The notes under the pieces are model-generated. The model had not been told where the DNA came from. It did not search any database and worked only from the letters and a program-made list of their open reading frames with translations. Below are positions 6,635-15,184 of a stretch of DNA of 15,993 nt, piece by piece. The first letter of the stretch is position 1. Each line of letters starts with the position of its first letter. The stretch comes from Microcaldota archaeon (GTDB lineage: Archaea; Micrarchaeota; Micrarchaeia; Micrarchaeales; CABMGC01): contig JAJZLO010000025.1 of NCBI GenBank assembly GCA_021803405.1, forward strand, positions 1-15,993, given 5' to 3'. A program made the position numbers and the translations under genes.

Positions 6635-7497
6635 GACTCATTTTTAAGTTTTTTTACGAAAAACTCGCCTGCTTTATATGAACTTCTTACAAAAGGACCT
6701 GATGCAACGTATAAAAAGCCCTTCGCTTCTGCTAATATCTTTAACTCTGAGAACTGCTCCGGAGTTATATACTCCTTGACTTCAGCATGAAATGAACTAG
6801 GCCTAAGATACTGCCCTATAGCAATAAAATCAGTGCCGACTTTCCTTAAATCGTCCATTGCAGAAAGTACCTCATCCTTAGTTTCCCCCATCCCAAGCAT
6901 AATTGCTGATTTCGTATATATTTTTGGATCTATACTCTTTGATGCACGTAAAATTTCTAATGATTGATAGTAGCTTGCACGCTTATCGCGTATGTTAGGA
7001 CTTAATCTTTTTACCGTCTCTATATTATGCCCAATTACATCAGGCTTTGCGGAGATTATTTTCATAAGATGAGAAATATTGCCGGTAAAATCTGGTATCA
7101 ATACCTCTATTATAGTATTTGGACTTTCTTTTTTAATAGCATTAATGCACTCTGCAAAATGGCCTGAACCTTGATCCTCAAGATCATCCCTGCATACAGA
7201 AGTTATAACAACATAATCTAACTCCCACTCCTTTATGGTTTTTGCAAGAAGGTATGGTTCATCGGGATTAGGCTTTTCTCCTTTAGCACTTTTGCTTACT
7301 GCGCAGAACCTGCATCCTCGTGTACAAAGACTACCTAAAACCATAAAGGTGGCTGTGCCTGCGCTCCAGCACTCTGAAAGATTAGGGCAGTGAGCCTCTG
7401 TACAAACGGTATGGAGTTTTCTATCAGCAACCATCTGCCTTATCTTTTGATACTTTTCAGTTGATGCAGGTTTAATTGAGAGCCATTCTGGTAGCAT
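6625..7497 (-). CDS. lipA: Lipoyl synthase (radical SAM)
   Basis: This 290-residue radical SAM enzyme inserts two sulfurs into protein-bound octanoyl groups to form lipoyl cofactor. The auxiliary-cluster motif C-x4-C-x5-C is at 32, 37 and 43 (CTEAHCPNLSEC), and the radical SAM motif C-x3-C-x2-C at 58, 62 and 65 (CTRGCRFC). The RSSY serine-bearing motif that ligates the auxiliary cluster is at 271-274. DFTGN, KPDVIGHNIETV and KSAIMLGMGET are also typical. All catalytic positions are intact. An in-frame ATG at 7542 would add 15 residues overlapping the upstream gene; MLPEWLSIK at 7497 is the normal LipA beginning, 8 nt after the preceding stop. It sits downstream of two surface-protein genes on the same strand and converges with lplA. 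Confidence 0.96.
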   Translation of the reverse strand: MLPEWLSIKPASTEKYQKIRQMVADRKLHTVCTEAHCPNLSECWSAGTATFMVLGSLCTRGCRFCAVSKSAKGEKPNPDEPYLLAKTIKEWELDYVVITSVCRDDLEDQGSGHFAECINAIKKESPNTIIEVLIPDFTGNISHLMKIISAKPDVIGHNIETVKRLSPNIRDKRASYYQSLEILRASKSIDPKIYTKSAIMLGMGETKDEVLSAMDDLRKVGTDFIAIGQYLRPSSFHAEVKEYITPEQFSELKILAEAKGFLYVASGPFVRSSYKAGEFFVKKLKNESYL

Positions 7498-7505
7498 TTT
7501 ATCAA

Positions 7506-10500
7506 CTATTGAGGTTCGGTACCAAATCCTAAAGCTTGCCATGCATTCTGCACTATTTGAGAAGGATAATTAGGGGCTAGATAATTTCCGGAGAAGTAAG
7601 GGTAAGTTACATTTTGGTATGAATAACAATTGAATTGGCTTGAGGTATAGTTATAGCAATTGCTGGTTAAAGGAAACCACGCAACAACATTTCCAACTAA
7701 AGGTGCACCAGCTATGCCACCATTATAAAGTTGTGCTATTTGTGAGGAGGTTAATGTAGTAGAGTATATCTGTAAATCTGCCAAAGAACCATTGAAAAAC
7801 TCTGCTCCACTTGAAAGCCTGCCAAGAGTTAGATTATTTATTGTTATCTGACCCATGGTTTCGGTATTTGAAGGGTAATTATTGAGATATATAGAGTAAG
7901 TACTACCTGATTTTGTAGCTGCTACATACTCCCAGCTGCCCGCTTGGATGGCGTTAGCATATAAAGTATTTACTCCATCGGTAAGACCCAGAGTAGGCAA
8001 ACCGCCAATTGAAGAAATAATTATGCCATTTGTGCCTGAAAAACTTAAAGGAGACTGAGTTCCTGATGAGCTTGAGTTAAGCCTTAGCCAAAAAGATACC
8101 CCGAAGTTGCCTGAAAGAGGTATGTTTGCAGTTATAAATGAGTTTGAGTTGAACTGCGCCGTTTGAAGTTTGCTGCCTATCTCTAATGGAGCATTACCTA
8201 AATAAATACCGCTAGAGTTTGAGTTATAACAGCTAAAAAGATTGGTGCATGAGAGTATTCCTGGTATTTTTTTGAGTGATGATGAATAAGTACCTAAAGC
8301 AGAGTCTCTTGCCGAGCCATTGAATAAGCCATAAAGTATATTGTTAGGATAACTTACTCCTGAGCTCGTGCCATAATTATTTATGTTGCCATTTAATGGC
8401 CACCAGCCTTGTATAGAATCTGAGACTATTGGAGCAGCAATTATTCTAGAGGCATATAGGGAGGATACCTGTTGTGATGAAAGAGATGTGTTATAAACCT
8501 GTACATCTGCAAGCTCTCCATTAAAATAAAACCATCCATTATTAGTATCTGGCCAGCCGTTCGCAGTATATCCAGTACCTAATTGATAATAGTATGTTGA
8601 TGAGTATGAAACCTCAGATTGAGACTGTGTTCCTACTTGTTTCCCATCTATATATAATGTTTCCTGGCCGTTGTTATAAGTATCTACAAGAAAGTGCCAT
8701 TTTCCGTTGTTATATGGTGTTGTAGTTACTATCTGGGAAGATACAGAGCCATGCCAGAAAAGTGATGCACGGACATCTCCATTTGTATCTACATAAATCG
8801 ATGGAACATAACCAGAAGGTTGTGAAACAGGAGGAGATGATTGCTGTCCTAATATAACCCCGTCTGATGTTGTTTTGAACCATACTGAAAATGATTCAGC
8901 ATATGTGGTAGTAGTTCCACTGGTTATAAAATTAAAAGCTGCCGAAGGTATTTGAATAAATGAACTCGCACCATTAAACTCTGAAACATTTACAGAAGGT
9001 ACACCATTTAGATTTGAGGTGTATAGAACATTGCTTTCAAAGGCATTGTTGTTTTGACCACTTAAATCTTTTTGATTTCCATTAAGTGTAAACCAGCCTA
9101 CAAGCCCATTGTTAGATATTGGTATACCAGAGATTCCTCTTTGAAATAGTTGTGTTATTGAGTTTTGAGATAAGCTACTGTTGTAAATTTGTACGTTTGA
9201 TATACTGCCATTAAAGAATCCAGAGGAGGGATTTGAACCTATAAACAAGTTGCTCCAAGAGGTACCTGTCCCCCATGTACCTGTTGTAGAAAGTATCTGA
9301 TTTCCATTTACATACAACTTAATATTTGAAGGAGCACCGTTAGAAACAATTAATGAAAGATCGTACCAAACTCCAGGTACAAAGTTATAATTTCCAGAGT
9401 AGGTATCACCACAATCATCACTTCCTGAAAGTGTATTATAGGTTGATAGAGATATGCTATATCCACACCCAGGTGTTGTCGAGAGTATTCCTGTCCCTGA
9501 AGCTTCGGTGTTTGAAGGAAGAATCCATGCATTTATACTAAGTCCACTGTTGCTTATTGGAACTTGGAGATTTGATGAAGGAGTTATAGATATATAACTA
9601 TTATGGCCATTGAATGAATTGGCAAGACGATTAAAGCCAGAAAAGGTAAAGAGCCCGAAGGTTGAACTTGAAAGATTATCAATACTTCTTTCAATATATG
9701 AAGGGGCAAAAGGAGATGCAAAGTAGTAATGATTTGATACTGCAGATATTAGATTTTGTATATTTAATGCTTCTAATGAAGGACCGTATATAAGTATATT
9801 TTGACCGGTCTTAAAAGTTCTAGCAAGTATAGTATTTTGTGAATAGATAAGGTATGGAACTGTGGAAGTAAACCCAGTTATGTTCAAAATGAATCCAGCA
9901 AAGTCATTCATACAGTACTCGCTGTTTGAAAGTGTGTTTGTAACTAGAATGATACTAGATTCTTGCGATAAAGTATACGATGGACAAACAGGATTAACAT
10001 CATATACTATTGTGTCGTAAGCTATTCCTTTCAGAGAACCAGACATTGCAGGACTACCGGTTATTATAGAGGTTAAATTTTGTATATTTCCTGGATGTAT
10101 ATACCTTATAACGCCTTGTTGCGCCAATAAAAGATCTGGCATCCCAGTAAGATTTATAGTGGCAGTGATTGGAAAAGAGTATCTTGAGATATCTCCTGTT
10201 TGATTTATTACAACATTTTCAATGTAGCTAAGTGTTAGGGTATAAGGACTGCTCTGTGAAATTGCTATATTTGTTTCGTTTATTGATTGAAGGCCTAGCT
10301 GTGAGTATAACTTCATCAAGGTTTGATTATAATCATAAAAGGTAAGATTCCCCATTGCTACTTTTAAGTACGATGCTGCAGTAGTGCCTTTCTGTACATT
10401 AGGCAAGGTTCCGTTTTTTAGTAGATAAGAAAGATACAAGGTTTGATTTGAGATAAAATTCCCATGCCTTAGAGTTGAGTTATACTCGTAAAAGGCTAAG

Positions 10501-10748
10501 ACAGATAATGCCTGCCTTTCTGCAGTTGATCCAAAAACAGTAGAACTTGAGTTCAAAGGCAAAATAAGATTTATGGCTCCAGAAGATAACGCGATGCTTT
10601 GTTGCTGTGAATAATATTGCGTATTAATTATAACAAAGGAGAAAAGGACAGAAAGCATTAATATGAAAAGTATAAGTGTTGTAAGAGTGAACAGCTGGCC
10701 CTTCATGCTTGTTTTTAGGAGCTTATCCTTTATTATTTTTATTTCCAT
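7506..10748 (-). CDS. Large surface protein with three tandem LamG-like domains
   Basis: This 1080-residue extracellular protein has a basic N-terminus (MEIKIIKDKLLKTSMKGQ) followed by a hydrophobic segment at about 20-42 that inserts or anchors it; K-G-Q before that segment resembles class III pilin-type signals. Residues 45-365 are an unrecognised extracellular region. Three concanavalin-like LamG domains follow at about 376-527, 588-755 and 862-998, recognised by repeats such as WYDLSLIVSNG, IKLYVNG, FFNGSISNVQIYNSSLS and YFNGELADVQVYNTSLS. Each ends in a linker of the form GGIAGAPL...WFPL. Roughly twenty N-x-S/T sequons suggest heavy N-glycosylation. Possible roles are glycan or host-surface binding. 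The start overlaps the upstream surface gene by 10 nt and the stop lies 8 nt before lipA. Domain calls are firm, function is inferred. Confidence 0.88.
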   Translation of the reverse strand: MEIKIIKDKLLKTSMKGQLFTLTTLILFILMLSVLFSFVIINTQYYSQQQSIALSSGAINLILPLNSSSTVFGSTAERQALSVLAFYEYNSTLRHGNFISNQTLYLSYLLKNGTLPNVQKGTTAASYLKVAMGNLTFYDYNQTLMKLYSQLGLQSINETNIAISQSSPYTLTLSYIENVVINQTGDISRYSFPITATINLTGMPDLLLAQQGVIRYIHPGNIQNLTSIITGSPAMSGSLKGIAYDTIVYDVNPVCPSYTLSQESSIILVTNTLSNSEYCMNDFAGFILNITGFTSTVPYLIYSQNTILARTFKTGQNILIYGPSLEALNIQNLISAVSNHYYFASPFAPSYIERSIDNLSSSTFGLFTFSGFNRLANSFNGHNSYISITPSSNLQVPISNSGLSINAWILPSNTEASGTGILSTTPGCGYSISLSTYNTLSGSDDCGDTYSGNYNFVPGVWYDLSLIVSNGAPSNIKLYVNGNQILSTTGTWGTGTSWSNLFIGSNPSSGFFNGSISNVQIYNSSLSQNSITQLFQRGISGIPISNNGLVGWFTLNGNQKDLSGQNNNAFESNVLYTSNLNGVPSVNVSEFNGASSFIQIPSAAFNFITSGTTTTYAESFSVWFKTTSDGVILGQQSSPPVSQPSGYVPSIYVDTNGDVRASLFWHGSVSSQIVTTTPYNNGKWHFLVDTYNNGQETLYIDGKQVGTQSQSEVSYSSTYYYQLGTGYTANGWPDTNNGWFYFNGELADVQVYNTSLSSQQVSSLYASRIIAAPIVSDSIQGWWPLNGNINNYGTSSGVSYPNNILYGLFNGSARDSALGTYSSSLKKIPGILSCTNLFSCYNSNSSGIYLGNAPLEIGSKLQTAQFNSNSFITANIPLSGNFGVSFWLRLNSSSSGTQSPLSFSGTNGIIISSIGGLPTLGLTDGVNTLYANAIQAGSWEYVAATKSGSTYSIYLNNYPSNTETMGQITINNLTLGRLSSGAEFFNGSLADLQIYSTTLTSSQIAQLYNGGIAGAPLVGNVVAWFPLTSNCYNYTSSQFNCYSYQNVTYPYFSGNYLAPNYPSQIVQNAWQALGFGTEPQ

Positions 10749-11098
10749 GTATAAACACCCAATGTATAAATCCTTGGCTGTGTGGACTTGTTTAACGGCT
10801 GTGAAGCCATTGATTGCGACTCCGATAAAGGAATTAGTATAGATTCCTGAGATACCTCTGAAGAACCCGTAATCCCAGAAGGATAATATTGCATAGACAC
10901 AGTATTTAAGTTAAAAGGATAACCGGTATTGCCCATATTACTATAATCATTTGTATCCCCTTCTAAAGGAAGCCAAGCAGCAACATTTGAAATTGATAGC
11001 GGAGCTGCTGCTATTCCACCACCATAAATTGTAGAAATGCCGCCTAGAGTTAATGCTGTAGAGTATATTTGAAGGTTTGTTATTATGCCATTAAATCC
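7659..11098 (-). repeat. Four copies of a LamG-end plus 'GGIAxAPL...WxPLxG' linker module in two genes
   Basis: A module of about 46 residues occurs at 10958-11098, 9078-9218, 8385-8528 and 7659-7796 only (the range given spans them). Each copy is F-N-G-x(4)-(D/N)-(V/L)-Q-(I/V)-Y-(N/S)-(S/T)-(S/T/A)-L, then a short helix ending L/I-Y, then the shared linker, then W-(F/W/L)-(T/P)-L. Similarity is clear in protein and weaker in DNA. This indicates old duplication within and between the two genes, or exchange between them, rather than recent tandem repeats. Confidence 0.75.
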
Positions 11099-12856
11099 AT
11101 CTGTGCATGGAGAAATTGTTTCACACCCAAGATACATTAAATTTGTACTTCCTGAGTTTATAGATATGCCGTTTAAGTACTCTGGCGTGTTAATAGCAGT
11201 TGAAGGATAAATCCATTCAAAAATAGAGTAGCTTTGAGTGCCTATTGCAGATGAAGAGTAAACTACCTTGTCATTGACATATGCAGTTAATGTATTTGAA
11301 CTTTGATTGTTAGTTATGCCTACAAAATACCATTGTTTTGGAGTAAATGAGCTACCTAAAGAGACACCACTTCCACTACTTCCCAGATAAATATTGGTTC
11401 CTGATTCAAAAGAATAATTTAGGTAAACATAAGAGTTTCCATTAAAGTTGTATAATGTATTTGAAGGAGCATATATTCCATTTATCTGTATGCTATAATT
11501 ATATGAAGGATTTACTAAATTTTCTAGATACGTAGCACAACTTCCAAAACCTTTAGAATAAAGATATGTAATTGTATATGCTATGCTTGAAGATAGATTG
11601 GAGTAACAATTTCCAAAAGAGTATATATAATTTCCAGAAGCTACTGAAAGAACACCACCTGATAAAATCATATTTTCTATCGGGGTTGATGGTAATTTAG
11701 TTGCCCAAACAACGGCCCCTGCATTAGAAATGTTATTTGCCAGTATAAAACCATTACTCCATAAGGAATACATAATTTTGTTTGATAATATTGGATACCC
11801 AACAGTATTGCCATACTTTGAATATGTATATGCCCAAGTCCTTATTCCAGGGCTTACAACCTCACCTATATGATTTGTAGTTTCAAATAATAAAGAGTAA
11901 TTATTTACTCCCAAAACAGATGTTGTTGGAAAAACTAAGGTCCCGCAAAAACTATTTGTGCCATCGATATTTAAACCGCATGTTTGATAATTGCTCCCTA
12001 AGAAAGCAATCCCATCAGAAACAGAGAGATTTGTAGTAGGTTTTGAACCTGGAGTCGACCATAATATAGTTCCATTGCTTCCTATAAGAATTAAATTTCC
12101 ACTTAAATCATTTACAAGTATGGAACCGTTTATTGTGGTCAATCCTTTTGGAATAAACGAGGTTATAGTATTCCATGAAAATGAACCATCGCTTGCATTT
12201 ATAGCATAAACTTCAGAGGTTGTCCCAGATGAAGCACCAAGAAATATCTTTCCATTGTAAAAAAGTGGCTGTGAAGTAAAAAGGTAAGTATTAGGTAGGG
12301 AAAAGTTCCAGTAATAACTTCCATTATTAGGATAGATACTATGAAGTTCTGTTCCATTAGTATAGTAAAGCATTCCAGAATAAGTACCAAAGCCATTAGG
12401 ATAGAGCTCGGTATTTGTTGTTACAAATGGAGTTTTTATCAAAGAAGTACTTCCACTAGTAAGATTTATCGAATATATTTGATCGCCAGAGCCAAAGTAT
12501 AAGTTTCCATAATCACTTACAAGAGGAGAGGATATACCGTTTGGTACATAGTATGAATAAAGAAGGAAGGGATACGTAGGACCGGAAAACAATACCGGAT
12601 TTCTTGAAGAGTCTGAACCATATTGTTGCCATGAATAATTAGCTCTGGTATAGAATAACTTTTGTGCTAGAGCTCCATTTGAAAGTATATTTTTAATGTG
12701 AGTTGTGGTTAAAAGAGTCATAGTTGCTTGTATCTTTGATGAACTTAGAATACCTACACTGTTTGGAGTAAACTCAAAGTATGTCAATAGGGTTATTGCA
12801 AAGGCAACTATAAGAAGCGAGAAGATCGCATCTGTAGTAAAAAGCACTCCCTTCAT
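10739..12856 (-). CDS. Surface protein with PQQ-like beta-propeller and C-terminal LamG domain
   Basis: The protein has about 705 residues. The start MKGVLFTTDAIFSLLIVAFA (ATG 12856) gives a short basic N-terminus and one hydrophobic anchor, again with K-G before the helix. An in-frame GTG at 12865 would add three residues but would lie at or ahead of the inferred transcription start. Residues about 105-415 carry propeller-like repeats: NLYFGSGDQIYSINLTSGS, KIFLGASSG...VYAINASDGSFSW, NLILIGSNGTILWSTPG, and NNISNAGAVVWATKLPS. They resemble PQQ-type propellers, with outward-facing tryptophans. Residues about 475-600 form a LamG domain ending GFNGIITNLQIYSTALT, followed by the same GGIAAAPL...WLPLEG linker as the next gene. 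It is probably anchored outside the membrane and co-transcribed with the triple-LamG gene (10-nt overlap). No enzymatic residues were recognised. Confidence 0.85.
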   Translation of the reverse strand: MKGVLFTTDAIFSLLIVAFAITLLTYFEFTPNSVGILSSSKIQATMTLLTTTHIKNILSNGALAQKLFYTRANYSWQQYGSDSSRNPVLFSGPTYPFLLYSYYVPNGISSPLVSDYGNLYFGSGDQIYSINLTSGSTSLIKTPFVTTNTELYPNGFGTYSGMLYYTNGTELHSIYPNNGSYYWNFSLPNTYLFTSQPLFYNGKIFLGASSGTTSEVYAINASDGSFSWNTITSFIPKGLTTINGSILVNDLSGNLILIGSNGTILWSTPGSKPTTNLSVSDGIAFLGSNYQTCGLNIDGTNSFCGTLVFPTTSVLGVNNYSLLFETTNHIGEVVSPGIRTWAYTYSKYGNTVGYPILSNKIMYSLWSNGFILANNISNAGAVVWATKLPSTPIENMILSGGVLSVASGNYIYSFGNCYSNLSSSIAYTITYLYSKGFGSCATYLENLVNPSYNYSIQINGIYAPSNTLYNFNGNSYVYLNYSFESGTNIYLGSSGSGVSLGSSFTPKQWYFVGITNNQSSNTLTAYVNDKVVYSSSAIGTQSYSIFEWIYPSTAINTPEYLNGISINSGSTNLMYLGCETISPCTDGFNGIITNLQIYSTALTLGGISTIYGGGIAAAPLSISNVAAWLPLEGDTNDYSNMGNTGYPFNLNTVSMQYYPSGITGSSEVSQESILIPLSESQSMASQPLNKSTQPRIYTLGVYTWK

Positions 12857-12880
12857 CAAACTCACAATATATCTAAAGGC

Positions 12881-12895
12881 ACATTAATAATAAAC
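12881..12895 (-). promoter_or_regulatory. TATA-like box of the surface-protein operon
   Basis: TTTATTATTAAT on the minus strand is centred about 32 nt before the ATG at 12856. It would start an mRNA with a leader of only a few bases covering both surface-protein genes and possibly lipA. It lies in the 57 nt after the MFS stop codon. Confidence 0.35.
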
Positions 12896-12913
12896 GTTTT
12901 GTTTTTTGTTTTG

Positions 12914-14254
12914 CTATTGCTTATTTGAGGTTTTTGAATTTTTTATTGTTTTGTTGTTTTTTGAATCTTTTAGAAGCTTCCAATATACCGCTCCGCTAAT
13001 AGAGATTAGGAAACCTCCAAAGAATAATGGCAATGAAATGAAGGAGGCAATTATGCTTGAAAGCGCTCCAGAAAGTCCAACGCTAGCTTGTGGAAGTTGA
13101 GCTGAAAGTGACATCATACCTACCGCAGCGCCGTAATCTCCTTTAGCTACACCTGAAACATTAGAGGTTTGTCTTATAGGACCACCTAATCCTAAAAGTG
13201 CATTATAAGATACAATAAATATCAAAATTAAAAATATACCGATAAGATTGAAGGTCTGATTTCCAGTAAATACCAAAGTAATGCCAATCAATAACACAAG
13301 AATACCTTGAAGAACTCGAGTTATAGACGCATAAAATACAGTATTTATTTTTAATTTAAGTATTTTACGCGAAATGTATAACGATGCCAGTGCAGTAGAT
13401 ACATAACCAAGTCCGAAAATATACCCTATTACCTGAGAACTTTGTGCAGCATTCAATGAGTATGCTTCAACTATAAGAACCGGAAGTATAGGAAATGTAA
13501 GGCCTACTCCCAAACCTGAAAAAATCTGGGATGCCATAACCTTAAATACATGTGGAGAGGATTGTTTTTTTAGGAATTTGTTTTTGATTTTGTTATGTTT
13601 TGCCTCTTTTATAAAGATAATACTGAAAAACGAGATTAGAATCATCAAATCAGTCAATATAAAAAAATACCTGAATGAAAGTAATGTTGCTTGAGCCTGT
13701 GATACTGCCCCATTAGAAAGTAAAAATGAGGATAACAATCCTTGTAAAATTATTATAAAACTCCCTATTATTGCAGCGACAGAACCTATAGAGATTATAA
13801 TACCTAAACGCTTGATTCTCTCGTTATTTTTTTTCCAATTGTTTGCTATTAATGCCATCTGAGGTGCTGAAAACGCGCCACGTATTCCTCCAACTCCAGA
13901 TATTCCAGTAAGCATTGCGAAGAAAATGAAAAGTATTATATTTATCGGTATGAATGTTGAAAGTATAAAACCAAACATACCTATGAGAGGGAAAAGCTCT
14001 GAAAAAAGCATTCCGTTTTTATAGCCTATTTTATCGCTTATTACACCAGTAAAAAGTGAAAAGAAAGCGTTAAAGCCAAGAATTATCAGATAAATTATTC
14101 CTACAGAAAATAGATTTTGATTGAATATGAATATTAAATAAATTGGTACAGCAAGTGTTGCAAAGCTAAGAGCTATACTGCGAAGTATTCTTGAGATTAA
14201 AAGATATTTAAAAGATTTGTTTATCTCTTCTTTAGAAGTAATTTTGTTATCCAT
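12914..14254 (-). CDS. Major facilitator superfamily transporter
   Basis: This 446-residue membrane protein has about 12 hydrophobic segments in two halves, split by a basic cytosolic loop at about 217-235 (EAKHNKIKNKFLKKQ). The MFS motif A, G-x3-D-x-x-G-x-(R/K), is present after the second segment as GVISDKIGYKNG at 70-81. A related stretch, SRKILKLKINT at 295-305, begins the equivalent loop of the second half. GVGGIRGAFSAPQMALIANN at 120-139 and the paired GLGGPIRQTSNVSG at 355-368 look like duplicated substrate-path segments of the two halves. The tail is Lys/Asn/Ser-rich. It is a secondary transporter; whether it exports drugs or moves a metabolite cannot be decided from sequence. It has its own promoter and probably its own transcript upstream of the surface operon. 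Confidence 0.9.
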   Translation of the reverse strand: MDNKITSKEEINKSFKYLLISRILRSIALSFATLAVPIYLIFIFNQNLFSVGIIYLIILGFNAFFSLFTGVISDKIGYKNGMLFSELFPLIGMFGFILSTFIPINIILFIFFAMLTGISGVGGIRGAFSAPQMALIANNWKKNNERIKRLGIIISIGSVAAIIGSFIIILQGLLSSFLLSNGAVSQAQATLLSFRYFFILTDLMILISFFSIIFIKEAKHNKIKNKFLKKQSSPHVFKVMASQIFSGLGVGLTFPILPVLIVEAYSLNAAQSSQVIGYIFGLGYVSTALASLYISRKILKLKINTVFYASITRVLQGILVLLIGITLVFTGNQTFNLIGIFLILIFIVSYNALLGLGGPIRQTSNVSGVAKGDYGAAVGMMSLSAQLPQASVGLSGALSSIIASFISLPLFFGGFLISISGAVYWKLLKDSKNNKTIKNSKTSNKQ

Positions 14255-14285
14255 TTATACACAAATATGAGTATTTTTCTCCACT

Positions 14286-14330
14286 AATGTTTATAAATGC
14301 GCCGTAAGTGGCGATAGCGTTTAAATATCT
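14286..14330. promoter_or_regulatory. Divergent promoter pair, MFS transporter / inositol-phosphatase-family gene
   Basis: In the 112 nt between the two divergent starts, TTTATAAACATT on the minus strand (about 14287-14298) is some 39 nt from the MFS ATG. TTTAAATATC on the plus strand (about 14320-14329) would start the phosphatase mRNA near 14350. AAAGGT at 14354-14359, seven bases before the TTG at 14367, is the likely ribosome binding site and is the main reason for accepting that unusual start codon. Confidence 0.45.
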
Positions 14331-14366
14331 GAAAATATTAAGTACGTTTATCTAAAGGTAGATATT

Positions 14367-15182
14367 TTGCAAAATAATAAAAGCTCTTCTAAAGTATTGG
14401 ATAAAGATCTTGGACATATGATGGGTTTTGCCACAGCCTTTGCCATAACAGCGGGTAATGAAATAAAAAAAGACATGCGGTTAGGTATTAATTCAAAGAG
14501 AAAATCTGATGGCTCACCTATAACAGAAAGTGACATAAAAATAAACGCAATGTTAATAGAAGCAATTAGAAAGGAGTTTCCTACACATGACATAATGGCT
14601 GAGGAAGGAAGTTGCTTGAAAAATAAAAGTGAGTATAGATGGATATGCGACCCTATAGATGGAACTATAGTCTTTTCACATGGAGTCCCTACATGTGCAT
14701 TTTCAATCTCTCTAGTTAAACAAGGTATTCCTGTTTTAGGTGTAGTTCGCGATCCATTTATGGATAGAACTTACGGCGCAATATTAGGCAATGAATCGTA
14801 CTTAAACTCAGAAAAAATATCAGTATCTAATGATTACGAACTTAAAGGCACCATTATAGGTCTTTCCTACTGGAATGGAGCACAACGTTCTCTTTCAAAA
14901 CTGCATAGCAAGCTTATAGAAGCAGGTGCAGCAGTACTTATGCTTGGTTCAATAGTTTATATGGGAGCAATGGTGGCTTCTGGAGAACTTGCAGCATCTA
15001 TACACCCAGCAAGATTCCCATATGACAGTGCAGCACTTAAAGTAATAGTATCTGAAGCTGGGGGAACCGTAACCAGCCTTGATGGAAAAGATCAACGATA
15101 TGATAGAAAAATAAACGGAGCCATAATGTCTAATGGAAAATTACATGAAATTATAACCGATATGGTAAAGAAATATACTTAA
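14367..15182 (+). CDS. Inositol monophosphatase / fructose-1,6-bisphosphatase family sugar phosphatase
   Basis: This 271-residue enzyme of the metal-dependent, lithium-sensitive phosphatase superfamily removes phosphate from inositol-1-phosphate or a sugar bisphosphate. Metal ligands are visible: the glutamates of MAEEGS at 77-82, DPIDGT at 95-100 and Asp220 in PYDSAALKV. DGSPITESDIKIN at 48-60 matches the family D-G-S-P-x-T-x-x-D motif. The third ligand motif reads Y-D-S-A-A-L instead of the commoner W-D-x-A-A-G. The start is TTG at 14367, supported by a Shine-Dalgarno-like AAAGGT; the next Met candidates (residues 18-19) would cut into the first helix. Archaeal homologues serve inositol-lipid or gluconeogenic pathways, and the substrate is not decided by sequence. 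The stop lies 2 nt from the convergent kinase-like gene. Confidence 0.9.
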   Translation: MQNNKSSSKVLDKDLGHMMGFATAFAITAGNEIKKDMRLGINSKRKSDGSPITESDIKINAMLIEAIRKEFPTHDIMAEEGSCLKNKSEYRWICDPIDGTIVFSHGVPTCAFSISLVKQGIPVLGVVRDPFMDRTYGAILGNESYLNSEKISVSNDYELKGTIIGLSYWNGAQRSLSKLHSKLIEAGAAVLMLGSIVYMGAMVASGELAASIHPARFPYDSAALKVIVSEAGGTVTSLDGKDQRYDRKINGAIMSNGKLHEIITDMVKKYT

Positions 15183-15184
15183 TC

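Noticed and set aside
7498..7542. Upstream ATG for lipA
   Set aside because: It would overlap the surface-protein gene by 37 nt and precede the family-typical MLPEWLSIK start.
9353..9541. Short open frames on both strands inside the triple-LamG gene
   Set aside because: They are by-products of the biased composition of the LamG gene; no conserved features.
7659..11098. Spaced repeats as a CRISPR array or tandem DNA repeat
   Set aside because: The repetition is at protein level within open coding frames, unevenly spaced, and DNA identity is low.
14300..14313. Inverted repeat CGCC-GTAAGT-GGCG between the MFS and phosphatase promoters as an operator or terminator
   Set aside because: Only four pairs, no T-run and no second copy, so it is within chance expectation.
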